Source: SCGC-AAA252-I15 sp043822165 (GTDB lineage Archaea; Altiarchaeota; Altiarchaeia; IMC4; SCGC-AAA252-I15). From it: a DNA stretch of 20,035 nucleotides. The DNA is taken from the NCBI GenBank assembly GCA_043822165.1, contig JBDRCA010000032.1, positions 1 through 20,035 of the forward strand, read 5' to 3'. The notes beneath the pieces were generated by a model. It was not told the DNA's origin and did no database searches. It worked only from the letters and a program-made list of their open reading frames with translations. The translations under genes were made by a program, and so were the position numbers. Shown piece after piece: positions 8,556 through 15,500 of this stretch. Position 1 is the stretch's first letter; each line of letters opens with the position of its first letter.

Positions 8556-9617
8556 ATGACCGTTAAGATTCTAGGTGCCGGCCTCTCAGGCCTGTCTTGC
8601 GCCATAAACCTGGCCGGAGAACGCGAAGTCAAAGTATACGAGAAACGAAAAGACGTCGGCGAACAGATTCACCCGAACCTTCAAGGCATCGGCTACGGAG
8701 GCTCTGCCGCAACCGATTTTTTCAGGAAAGTCAACATTCCCCTCCCAGAAAACACGAGAAAGTTCAATAAAGTATTCCTCCTGACTCCCAAAAGAGACAT
8801 ATCACTCAACCTTTCCGAACCATACACTTTCGTATTCCGCGGCGGAAAAAACTCGTTCGAATACCAACTATACCAGCAGGCACTGAAAATGGGCGTCGAA
8901 GTCGTCTTTAACTCAACCGTCAAAGAAGAAAATGCAGACGTCATCGCAACAGGGCCCAAACACGCCGACGTAGTAGCCTTCGGAGGAGCATACGAAAACA
9001 CCAGTTTCCCCGATGACTCGATGCTCATCATGTTCGACGACAGGTTCTCCCCCAAAGGCTGGTACTTCTACATCATACCCCGCGGAGACGGCATGGTAGA
9101 CGCCATAAACTGCACTCCAGCAATATACGCCAAAAAATCAAGGCAACTACTCGAAAAAGCGATTAAAGAACGCGCACTCATACGGGAGCTCATGGACGGC
9201 GCAAGGCTTTCTAGCTCGTTCTCCAGTTACGGGAACGGCTTCATACGAGAGAGCGCCGTCATAGACGGGAGATTATATGTCGGTGAGGCCGCCGGCTTCC
9301 AGGACCCGATGATGGGCTTCGGCATGAAATACGCGTTAACGTCCGGATACCTTGCCGCGAAATCAATAACCAGCGGAGAAGACTATGACGCACTATGGCG
9401 CAGTGAAATAATGCCTCAGATGAAAAACGACATCGCGAGAAGAGAGCTCTTCTCGATTGTAGGCTCCCGTCTTATAGAACGTCTTTACCGAGACATAGAC
9501 TCCGGGACTCTTTCAAGTCTTCCGAATCCGAAGGCTTCAGGACTATCCCTGAGCGTATTCGAGGATGCGTTATACCGGCTTGGTTGCGCGAAAAAACGTT
9601 TTTTAGGGTACTGGTGA
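8556..9617 (+). CDS. GGR-like FAD-dependent oxidoreductase, divergent paralogue
   Basis: A 353-residue flavoprotein beginning one base after the GGR stop. The N-terminus carries a dinucleotide-binding motif (ILGAGLSGLSCAINLA) and an acidic strand end (VYEKR). The C-terminal FAD motif reads YVGEAAGFQDPMMGFGMKYA. The substrate-cavity motif is altered: where GGR has YxWxFP, this protein has YFYIIPRGDG. It belongs to the GGR superfamily but is shorter by about 45 residues and clearly diverged. Its position suggests it reduces a prenyl compound or lipid intermediate with electrons from the same ferredoxin, but the substrate cannot be read from the sequence. Confidence 0.8.
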   Translation: MTVKILGAGLSGLSCAINLAGEREVKVYEKRKDVGEQIHPNLQGIGYGGSAATDFFRKVNIPLPENTRKFNKVFLLTPKRDISLNLSEPYTFVFRGGKNSFEYQLYQQALKMGVEVVFNSTVKEENADVIATGPKHADVVAFGGAYENTSFPDDSMLIMFDDRFSPKGWYFYIIPRGDGMVDAINCTPAIYAKKSRQLLEKAIKERALIRELMDGARLSSSFSSYGNGFIRESAVIDGRLYVGEAAGFQDPMMGFGMKYALTSGYLAAKSITSGEDYDALWRSEIMPQMKNDIARRELFSIVGSRLIERLYRDIDSGTLSSLPNPKASGLSLSVFEDALYRLGCAKKRFLGYW

Positions 9618-9634
9618 AATAATAATTACCTAAA

Positions 9635-9862
9635 ATGGCGGACGCAGAAAAAATCCGGAAAGAAGGAGTGAAACTAATCGAGGAGTTCTCGAAGATGCTT
9701 GCAGACATACCTGAAACCTCTGAGACACACTACGTAATGGACATGGCAAACGTCTGGCGCAAAGACGCCGAACCCGTTGAGTGCGAAGGCTTCCGCGATA
9801 AAATAAAAAAGATTGCGCCCCGCATGGAGGACGGATACGTCGTGGCCGAGAAAGGAGTTTAA
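9635..9862 (+). CDS. Small protein resembling the C-terminal part of GatC
   Basis: A 75-residue soluble protein: an N-terminal helix, then WRKDAEPVE, FRDKIKKIAP and EDGYVVAEKG. That order (basic-acidic patch, helix ending in AP, then a DG[FY]xV tail) is the pattern of the C-terminal half of GatC, the small subunit that stabilises the GatA-GatB tRNA-dependent amidotransferase. No gatA or gatB is in the window. The gene begins 17 bases after the flavoprotein and its TAA abuts the ATG of the radical SAM gene. The GatC assignment is from memory of the pattern and is moderate; otherwise it is an unknown archaeal protein. Confidence 0.5.
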   Translation: MADAEKIRKEGVKLIEEFSKMLADIPETSETHYVMDMANVWRKDAEPVECEGFRDKIKKIAPRMEDGYVVAEKGV

Positions 9863-11241
9863 ATGTCCGACGTCTTACTCGTAAATCCTCCGTGCGCGAG
9901 ACTATCCTTCAACCAAGGAGTTGCAGTAACCTACATGCCCCTGGGCTTGGGCTACCTCGCGGCAAGCCTCAAAAAAGCAGGATTTGCGACAACCGCGATA
10001 GACGCCGACATACTAAGCTTAAGCGAACCCCAGGTAATCGACTCAATACTAAAGGAAAAACCACGCATCGTCGGGTTAAGTGTCATGTCAACGACGCTTC
10101 GCTCCTGCTACTTCATAGCTGCAAGCCTCAAAGCTGCATCCTTCCCCGGCGAGATAATCCTCGGCGGACCCCACGTGACAGCGCTCCCGGAAACAGTCGC
10201 CGACATGAATCTGACCTACGGCATCGTCGGGGAGGCAGAGCAATCCTTCACCCGCCTTTGCAAGGCACTGATAGACGGAACCTACCGCGAAGAAGAGATA
10301 CCCGGCCTATACAACGCAGACAAGAAAAAAACACCCAAGCTAGCATGCAACAAAAACCTGGACGCCCTCCCCCATCCTGTCAGGGAACTGTTCCCGACTG
10401 AAAAATACAGTCACCACTCCTTCATAACATCCAGGGGATGCCCCGGAAAATGCACTTACTGCCTAATGCCCGGAACCCCCTACCGAAGCAGAAGCCCTGA
10501 AAACGTAGTAAATGAAATAGAGGCAGCCGTCACAAAACACGGAGTCAAAAAAGCAAGCTTCGTAGACGACAACTTCACGCTGGAAAAACAAAGGACACTC
10601 GAAATCTGCAGGCTCCTGAAAGAAAGAAAAACAGGTATATCCTTCAACTGCCAGACCCGGCCGGACATCCTCGACGAAGAACTCGCCCGCGCCCTAAAAG
10701 ACGCCGGATGCCACCTAATCTTCTTCGGCGTGGAATCGGCAACGAGGAAATCCGCAAAAACATCGGAAAAAACATCTCAGACCAGGAATACGAAGACGCA
10801 TTCAACCTCTGCCGCAAAACAGGCATCCCAACCCGCGCATACTTCATGCTCGGCTTCCCAGGGGAAACAGAAACACAAATCCAGGAAACCCTGAATTTCC
10901 CAAAGAAAATAAAGCCCGACGCAGTCGACTACTGCATCACCGAAATATATCCCGGCACAAAGCTTGCCGAAGACCTTCTCGCAGAAGGCGCAATCAAACC
11001 AGACGTCTGGACACGCTTCATGCACGGCGAAGAAGACTATCCCCTACTCATCCCCGAAGGATACACAAGACAAAAACTCACAGACCTAACAATCGAAGGC
11101 TACCGGCGCTTCTACTTCAGCAAACGATACCTCGCCCGCAAATGGGCCAACATACGCTCCACACCAGACTTCCACGAAGCCATCGCACACACAGTATACA
11201 CTATCAAAGCACACCTAAACCCTAAATCCAACCAGCTTTAA
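9863..11241 (+). pseudogene. B12-binding radical SAM protein, broken by a one-base frameshift
   Basis: The N-terminal 130 residues form a cobalamin-binding-like domain (DVLLVNPP, PLGLGYLAASLKKAG, GGPHVTALPE). The radical SAM cluster motif CxxxCxxC is C193, C197, C200 in SRGCPGKCTYC. The frame runs to 10894 but stops making sense after FFGVES (10738). Reading on in the other frame from GGC at 10738 gives GNEEIRKNIG and a normal radical SAM C-terminus (YFMLGFPGETE, CITEIYPGTKLA) ending at 11241. A single missing G in a GG(G) run at 10738-10739 explains it; the restored protein would be about 459 residues. This may be a sequencing or assembly error or a recent inactivation. Family members include methyltransferases and lipid-modifying enzymes, and neighbouring lipid genes make a lipid role possible but unproven. 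Confidence 0.85.
10708..11241 (+). CDS. C-terminal part of the radical SAM protein in the shifted frame
   Basis: This open frame holds the C-terminal half of the enzyme. The first ten codons (10708-10737) are out of frame with the real protein; homology-like sequence begins at GNEEIRKN (10738). It contains the late radical SAM barrel strands and the C-terminal helix. It has no Shine-Dalgarno or promoter of its own, so it is probably not an independent gene. Confidence 0.6.
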   Translation: MPPNLLRRGIGNEEIRKNIGKNISDQEYEDAFNLCRKTGIPTRAYFMLGFPGETETQIQETLNFPKKIKPDAVDYCITEIYPGTKLAEDLLAEGAIKPDVWTRFMHGEEDYPLLIPEGYTRQKLTDLTIEGYRRFYFSKRYLARKWANIRSTPDFHEAIAHTVYTIKAHLNPKSNQL

Positions 11242-11247
11242 ATTAAT
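11237..11247 (+). promoter_or_regulatory. TATA-like box for the GlmU-like gene
   Basis: TTTAAATTAAT overlaps the TAA of the radical SAM gene and lies centred about 32 bases before the ATG at 11275. Expected transcription start is near 11269, leaving a leader of about 6 bases and no Shine-Dalgarno. Confidence 0.5.
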
Positions 11248-11274
11248 AACACCCTACAATATTACACAAGAAAA

Positions 11275-12498
11275 ATGGATTCTGCAGTAATAATCGCAGC
11301 CGGCGAAGGAACCAGGATGAGGCCGCTTACAACAACTCGGCCCAAACCCATGCTACCCGTTGCCGGCAAACCCATACTAGAATGGAACCTTAACGCCCTA
11401 GCAGCAGCGGGCGTGAAAAAAGCAGTAGTCGTCGTCGGATACAAGAAAGAGAAAATAACCGGTTACTTCGGCAAAAAACACTCCACATTATCCCTAGAAT
11501 ACGTGGAACAGACGGAACAACTGGGAACAGGCCACGCAGTCGCCATGGCAGACGGCAAAATAAAAGAATCTTTCCTCGTCATGAACGGCGACGTAATAGT
11601 ATCAGAAAACCTCATAAAAGAGCTGATCAAAGACTTCAAATCCAAGAAACCATCAGCCAGCATGTGCCTTGCCGAAGTCAAAGAACCGAAAAACTACGGC
11701 GTCGTCGAAGAAGTAAAAGGCGTCGTAAAATCATTCGAGGAAAAACCGAAAAAACCACGATCAAACCTTGCCAACGCCGGCGTATACGCATTCAACGAAG
11801 ACGTCTTCGACATACTGTCGAAACTCGGCAAAACCGAACGCCTCGAATACGAGCTCACAGACGCCGTGAAAGCCTACCTGAAATCCGGGAAAGTATCAGC
11901 CGTAACTACTAAAGACGAGTGGATAGACGTAGGACTCCCCTGGCATCTCCTGGACGCCAATGAAATAATGCTCAAGCGCATGAACCTGACTGTAAGCGAC
12001 GAAGCCACAATAGAAGACGGCGCCCGCCTAATCGGCCCCGTCCACGTCGGCAAAGGCTCGCAAGTAAGAAGCGGCTGCTACATAACCGGTCCCGCATACA
12101 TAGGCGAAAACTGCCTCATCGGCCCAAACAACTTCATACGCCCCCACACGACAATAATGGACGACTGCCACATCGGCGCATCAGTGGAAATCAAAAACAC
12201 GCTAATCATGAACCGCTCCAACGTCCCTCATCTTTCTTACGTCGGCGACTCAATCATCGGCGAAGGCGTGAACTTGGGCGCCGGCACAAACATAGCTAAT
12301 CTACGCTTCGACGACTCTGAAGTGAAAGTGGAAGTAAAAGAGACTGTTCAAGGCTCTGGCAGGAGGAAATTCGGGGCCATAATCGGCGACAACGTGAAGA
12401 CCGGCATAAACGTCTCCATCCTCCCGGGGCGCGCAATATACCCTGGCGCATTCGTGGAAGCAGGCTCCGTCGTCAGAAACACCATCTACACGGAGTAA
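11275..12498 (+). CDS. glmU: GlmU-like sugar-1-phosphate nucleotidyltransferase/acetyltransferase
   Basis: A 407-residue two-domain enzyme predicted to make UDP-GlcNAc or a related nucleotide sugar from glucosamine-1-phosphate in the cytoplasm. The N-terminal nucleotidyltransferase domain (about 1-230) has AAGEGTRMRPLT at residues 8-19, KPMLPVAGKP, NGDV near 102 and WIDVGLPW. The C-terminal domain (about 240-400) is a left-handed beta helix of hexapeptide repeats. It carries the GlmU-type acetyltransferase signature around H319 (HLSYVGDSIIGEGVNLGAG). That signature favours the bifunctional archaeal GlmU type, similar in length to the Sulfolobus enzyme, over a pure glucose-1-phosphate thymidylyltransferase. 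Specificity for UTP versus dTTP cannot be decided here. The product would feed surface glycan or N-glycan synthesis. The gene has its own TATA-like box and probably an almost leaderless mRNA. Confidence 0.85.
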   Translation: MDSAVIIAAGEGTRMRPLTTTRPKPMLPVAGKPILEWNLNALAAAGVKKAVVVVGYKKEKITGYFGKKHSTLSLEYVEQTEQLGTGHAVAMADGKIKESFLVMNGDVIVSENLIKELIKDFKSKKPSASMCLAEVKEPKNYGVVEEVKGVVKSFEEKPKKPRSNLANAGVYAFNEDVFDILSKLGKTERLEYELTDAVKAYLKSGKVSAVTTKDEWIDVGLPWHLLDANEIMLKRMNLTVSDEATIEDGARLIGPVHVGKGSQVRSGCYITGPAYIGENCLIGPNNFIRPHTTIMDDCHIGASVEIKNTLIMNRSNVPHLSYVGDSIIGEGVNLGAGTNIANLRFDDSEVKVEVKETVQGSGRRKFGAIIGDNVKTGINVSILPGRAIYPGAFVEAGSVVRNTIYTE

Positions 12499-12506
12499 TT
12501 TTTAAA
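12499..12506 (+). promoter_or_regulatory. TATA-like box for the small-gene pair
   Basis: TTTTTAAA starts directly after the GlmU-like stop and is centred about 26 bases before the ATG at 12528, so transcription would begin at or next to the start codon (leaderless). This supports 12528 as the start rather than the out-of-frame ATG at 12518. Confidence 0.55.
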
Positions 12507-12527
12507 CATCCCTTCTCATGAATATTC

Positions 12528-12770
12528 ATGGGAAGCGGATACGACCGTGAAAACTACGAGGAATTATACGCAATCCGTTCGCGCACCGAATCAATCGACG
12601 AACACTTAAAGCAGGTGTTGTCTGAACTGCAGAAGCTGCGCCGCGTCCTTGAGTCCGAGCAGGTGCAGAAAAGCGGGCACGGAGCGGAAGACCCGACGTC
12701 CGGGACGCCGCGGACCGCCAAGTCTCCGTACAGGATTCAGGATAAAAAGAAGAAATTCGGGTTCCTATAA
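12528..12770 (+). CDS. 80-aa hypothetical coiled-coil protein
   Basis: Not recognised. Residues of about 8-48 are a helix with heptad-like hydrophobics (LYAIRSRTESIDEHLKQVL, then LQKLRRVL), suggesting a short coiled coil. The C-terminal half is disordered and charged, ending in a basic patch (DKKKKFGFL). No signal peptide or membrane segment. It starts at the position expected for a leaderless transcript and is followed 2 bases later by a 54-aa membrane protein, so the two are probably co-translated and may act together. Confidence 0.7.
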   Translation: MGSGYDRENYEELYAIRSRTESIDEHLKQVLSELQKLRRVLESEQVQKSGHGAEDPTSGTPRTAKSPYRIQDKKKKFGFL

Positions 12771-12772
12771 AA

Positions 12773-12937
12773 ATGAGCGATGAAGTCGAGTCTGAAGGAT
12801 ACTTGTATTTCATAGACGAGATCGTAAACTACGTTAAGACCGCCCCGAAGGGAGTACTGTATTTCTGGTTGATAATGCTTGCAGCATTCATGTATTCCAT
12901 TTCAAGAGCCTGGAACTACCTGTCAATATTCTTCTAA
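12773..12937 (+). CDS. 54-aa single-pass membrane protein
   Basis: A short frame beginning 2 bases after the preceding stop. It has an acidic N-terminus (MSDEVESEGYLYFIDEI), an amphipathic stretch, then one hydrophobic segment (VLYFWLIMLAAFMYSI, about residues 28-43) and an aromatic C-terminus ending SIFF. The TAA at 12935-12937 is followed by a T-rich tract. Unknown function. Tight linkage to the 80-aa coiled-coil gene and a good membrane segment make it a likely real gene. Confidence 0.6.
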   Translation: MSDEVESEGYLYFIDEIVNYVKTAPKGVLYFWLIMLAAFMYSISRAWNYLSIFF

Positions 12938-12955
12938 TCCTTTTCTTCTTGTCTT
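12938..12955 (+). terminator. T-rich transcription terminator
   Basis: Pyrimidine-rich tract TCCTTTTCTTCTTGTCTT directly after the TAA of the 54-aa gene. Archaeal intrinsic termination needs a T-rich tract on the non-template strand without an essential hairpin, which fits. The next gene then begins with its own Shine-Dalgarno. Confidence 0.5.
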
Positions 12956-12970
12956 ACCCATAATCTATCC

Positions 12971-12978
12971 GAGGTGAT
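12971..12978 (+). promoter_or_regulatory. Strong Shine-Dalgarno of the PfkB-family gene
   Basis: GAGGTGAT is complementary to the usual archaeal 16S rRNA 3' end and sits just before the ATG at 12983. It decides the start: the GTG at 12974 lies inside this site and cannot be the initiator. Most other genes here lack such a site. Confidence 0.75.
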
Positions 12979-12982
12979 TTCC

Positions 12983-14161
12983 ATGGATGGTCAGGTTAAG
13001 AAGTTCAAGATTGTTGCTGCCGGCGTTCACACAATTGATTACGTCACAGACGGGGTTACTCCCGAGCTTTCTGCCGGCAAGAATCTTTCGAGGGTGGGGC
13101 CTATGCGCACGCACCCTGGCGGCATTGGGAATGGTCTGCCGGTTGCCGCGAAGCTTTTCGGAGACGGCAACGTTGGTTGCGTGACTCTGTTATGCGATGA
13201 CGCGAATGGCAAGGATTTTTTCGCGTTCATGGAAGAAAATGGCGTGGACACCGGCGGTGTTTTGTGGAACACTCAGCTTCCCCCGGATAAAGTGTACACA
13301 GTCCTCGGTCCTGACGGGAAACCCACCCACATTAAGCCGTCTGATCTTTCAACAGGCATGTCTTTCGTAAACGTTGACATAGTGAACAAAGACCCCCTCA
13401 TCTTCTATTCCGGCGGAGCCAACAACGTCTTTTCCCGCGAGCACGTGAACATGGACTACGTCGCCCAAGCAGAGGCTTTTGTCGTAAGCTACGGCACGCT
13501 TCTGCCCGCATTGGACGCGGAAAACGGCGCCGAGATGAGAAATCTCCTACATGACGCCCGCCAGAGAGGCGTCCTCACAATGCTTGACACGCACAGCATC
13601 CCCGGCGCAGACTACACAGTACTCAACGAACCCCTCAAGGAAGTCGACATCTTCGGCTGCAACCTGAACGAAGCACGCAGCATAACAGGTCTTGGAGACG
13701 ATGCACGGGCACCAGAGCTTCTGGCAGCTCTTGCGGACAAGATGGAAGTTGACGGTTCTCGCGCACGACTTGTCGCCATGACTCGGAAGGAGCAGGGAGC
13801 TGCGCTAGCCTACTTTAAGCCGGGCGAAAAATCCCCTGTTGCAGTAGTCGAGATTCCGGCATGCGAGGTTGAAGTCGTCGACGGAACCGGCGCCGGCGAC
13901 ACCTTTAAGATGGGATTGATGGCATACATCGTCGAACACAGAAAGGAATTCGAGGCTGGCACCATGAACCTCGAGGAAGCAGGCCAGTTCGCAAACACTA
14001 CTGCAGCATCCTACATAAGCGGCAGGGGAATAGAAAACGTGCGTTCATACGCGGAAACTGAAGAAGCCATGAAGGTCCACTACGCGCAGAAGCTAAGGAT
14101 ACAGGATTCAGGACTCCCCATTCCTGAAAGACATACAGTCCGCAGGACGGAAAAGGCGTGA
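12983..14161 (+). CDS. PfkB/ribokinase-family carbohydrate kinase
   Basis: A 392-residue sugar or nucleoside kinase. The N-terminal family signature is present (PGGIGNGLPVAAKLFG, about residues 48-63). The C-terminal signature is DGTGAGDTF at residues 300-308, with Gly in place of the usual first Thr of DTTGAGD; D306 is the expected catalytic base. NLNEARSITG near residue 230 is the usual substrate-side motif. At 392 residues it is longer than a typical ribokinase (about 310), mainly through a longer C-terminal tail and inserts. The substrate is not evident. It starts at ATG 12983 behind a strong Shine-Dalgarno. The first 400 bases use noticeably more T- and G-ending codons than the genes to the left. 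It converges on the MEMO1-family gene with 4 bases between the stops. Confidence 0.85.
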   Translation: MDGQVKKFKIVAAGVHTIDYVTDGVTPELSAGKNLSRVGPMRTHPGGIGNGLPVAAKLFGDGNVGCVTLLCDDANGKDFFAFMEENGVDTGGVLWNTQLPPDKVYTVLGPDGKPTHIKPSDLSTGMSFVNVDIVNKDPLIFYSGGANNVFSREHVNMDYVAQAEAFVVSYGTLLPALDAENGAEMRNLLHDARQRGVLTMLDTHSIPGADYTVLNEPLKEVDIFGCNLNEARSITGLGDDARAPELLAALADKMEVDGSRARLVAMTRKEQGAALAYFKPGEKSPVAVVEIPACEVEVVDGTGAGDTFKMGLMAYIVEHRKEFEAGTMNLEEAGQFANTTAASYISGRGIENVRSYAETEEAMKVHYAQKLRIQDSGLPIPERHTVRRTEKA

Positions 14162-14165
14162 GCGT

Positions 14166-14984
14166 CTACTTCACAATCACTCCCGCGTACCCGACGACCT
14201 GGCGAAAGTCCCCTGTGACATCTCCGGACGTCATATACTTGACGACTTCTGCCTTCCGTGCTCCGAGAGCCAAGCACGCATACAACATAATCGCAGTCGG
14301 CCCGTAACCGCACATTGAGACTTTTCTGCGCCCGACTTCCTCGAAAAGCCTCTTCGGGTCCAATGAGACGATAGCGTCCAAAACAGCCCTGTCTTTTTCC
14401 TCGGCCATCTTCTGCGGCTCATAGTGAGTCAAATCAGTGGAGGCAACCACCACTACTCTCTCATTCGTCTTGTTGGCAGCCTTCGCGACAGCCGAACCGA
14501 TGTCCCTGGCAACCTCCAGCGAATAATCACTCAAAGGCATATGCCCCACGCAAACAGGGACAAAAGTGAAATCCTTCCCAAGACCGTGAATAAAGGGGAG
14601 CTGAACCTCGATGGAATGCTCGTGCTGGTGCGCTAAAACATCCTCTTCCAGGTACTTTGAGTTCAAAATAATATTCTGCGCTAAATCCCGGTTCACTTCG
14701 ACTTCCCCGAAAGGCATCCTCCAGACGCCTGAAGTTACAATCGAGTACGCTGCACCCAAGCCGGTGTGATTCGGACCCACTATAACATAAGTGTCAGCGG
14801 GCGTAATCCTCGAGTAAACCTCTCCGGCAGCAGCCCCGGAATACATGAAACCCGCATGCGGCGCCACAACACCCAAAACATCCTCCTTTTCCGCGCCCTC
14901 AACCATAAACGAAGAAACCTGCTCCTCTAGCATCCGCGAGTCGTAATAATAAAACTGTCCCGCAACAGCCGGCGACCTAATCAT
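14166..14984 (-). CDS. MEMO1 family protein (AmmeMemoRadiSam system protein B)
   Basis: A 272-residue member of the MEMO1 family, related to non-heme iron dioxygenases. The N-terminus IRSPAVAGQFYY and the motifs VVAPHAGFMYSG and VGPNHTG are typical. H43, H73 and C225 (SMCGYGP) match the three metal-binding residues of the human protein. The family often occurs with AMMECR1 and a radical SAM protein, but neither partner is beside it here, and the biochemical role in archaea is not settled. It is divergently transcribed from pdaD across a 36-base gap and converges on the PfkB-family kinase. Confidence 0.92.
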   Translation of the reverse strand: MIRSPAVAGQFYYYDSRMLEEQVSSFMVEGAEKEDVLGVVAPHAGFMYSGAAAGEVYSRITPADTYVIVGPNHTGLGAAYSIVTSGVWRMPFGEVEVNRDLAQNIILNSKYLEEDVLAHQHEHSIEVQLPFIHGLGKDFTFVPVCVGHMPLSDYSLEVARDIGSAVAKAANKTNERVVVVASTDLTHYEPQKMAEEKDRAVLDAIVSLDPKRLFEEVGRRKVSMCGYGPTAIMLYACLALGARKAEVVKYMTSGDVTGDFRQVVGYAGVIVK

Positions 14985-15020
14985 CTTAAATTAATTAACC
15001 AGTCTTGGAATATAACTTGT
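14985..15020. promoter_or_regulatory. Compact divergent promoter for MEMO1-family gene and pdaD
   Basis: The 36-base gap holds two oppositely directed TATA-like boxes. TTAAATTAATTAA (14986-14998) is centred about 28 bases before the pdaD ATG. On the other strand TTATATT (15008-15014 on the plus strand as AATATAA) is centred about 27 bases before the MEMO1-family ATG. Each box thus lies close to the other gene's start, and both transcripts would be leaderless. Binding of TBP/TFB at one box should hinder the other. Confidence 0.55.
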
Positions 15021-15500
15021 ATGTTGTTCACGAAATTCTTCGTAACATCCGGCAAAGGCGTATCCAAGACAAGCAGCCTCAACGCATTCGACAAAGCACT
15101 CGTCGAAGCCCGCATAGACCAATGCAACCTGGTCCCCGTTTCAAGCATACTACCCCAGAACGCAACCCCCGTAGACTACGCCCGCATACCCGCAGGCAGC
15201 ATAACCTTTTGCGTGCTCGCCCGCCAAGACGGCAGGCAAGGCCAGTCAATAGGAGCAGGCGTCGCGTGGGCCATGTGCGAGGGCCTTGAAATAAAAGAAC
15301 GGTTCGGCATAGTCGCGGAAGAGCACGCCAGACACGGCAACGAAGAAAAAATCAAAAAGAGTCTCTTGAAGAAGCTGGCGGAGATGGCTTCCGCCCGCAA
15401 CATGAAAATCATCGAACACAAAACCGAGGCAGTCACATTAAAGAAGATACCCTCAAAAAACCATGGCACCGTAGTAGCGGCTCTGGTCTACACGAACTAG
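15021..15500 (+). CDS. pdaD: Pyruvoyl-dependent arginine decarboxylase
   Basis: A 159-residue proenzyme that converts arginine to agmatine, the first step of archaeal polyamine synthesis. The self-cleavage site is VSSILP, with cleavage expected between S41 and S42; S42 becomes the pyruvoyl group, giving a beta chain of 41 residues and an alpha chain of 118. Flanking family features are LNAFDKALVEA and a Pro-Gly rich loop (RIPAGSITF). Length matches the Methanocaldococcus enzyme family (about 165). The start at 15021 is supported by a TATA-like box at the spacing of a leaderless transcript. The stop overlaps that of the convergent gene: both TAGs use the palindrome CTAG at 15497-15500. Confidence 0.92.
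   Translation: MLFTKFFVTSGKGVSKTSSLNAFDKALVEARIDQCNLVPVSSILPQNATPVDYARIPAGSITFCVLARQDGRQGQSIGAGVAWAMCEGLEIKERFGIVAEEHARHGNEEKIKKSLLKKLAEMASARNMKIIEHKTEAVTLKKIPSKNHGTVVAALVYTN

Noticed and set aside
10725..10745. Programmed frameshift in the radical SAM gene
   Set aside because: No slippery heptamer or obvious downstream structure surrounds the site; a lost G in a G run is simpler.
12974..12982. GTG start for the PfkB-family gene
   Set aside because: The GTG lies inside the Shine-Dalgarno that serves the ATG at 12983.
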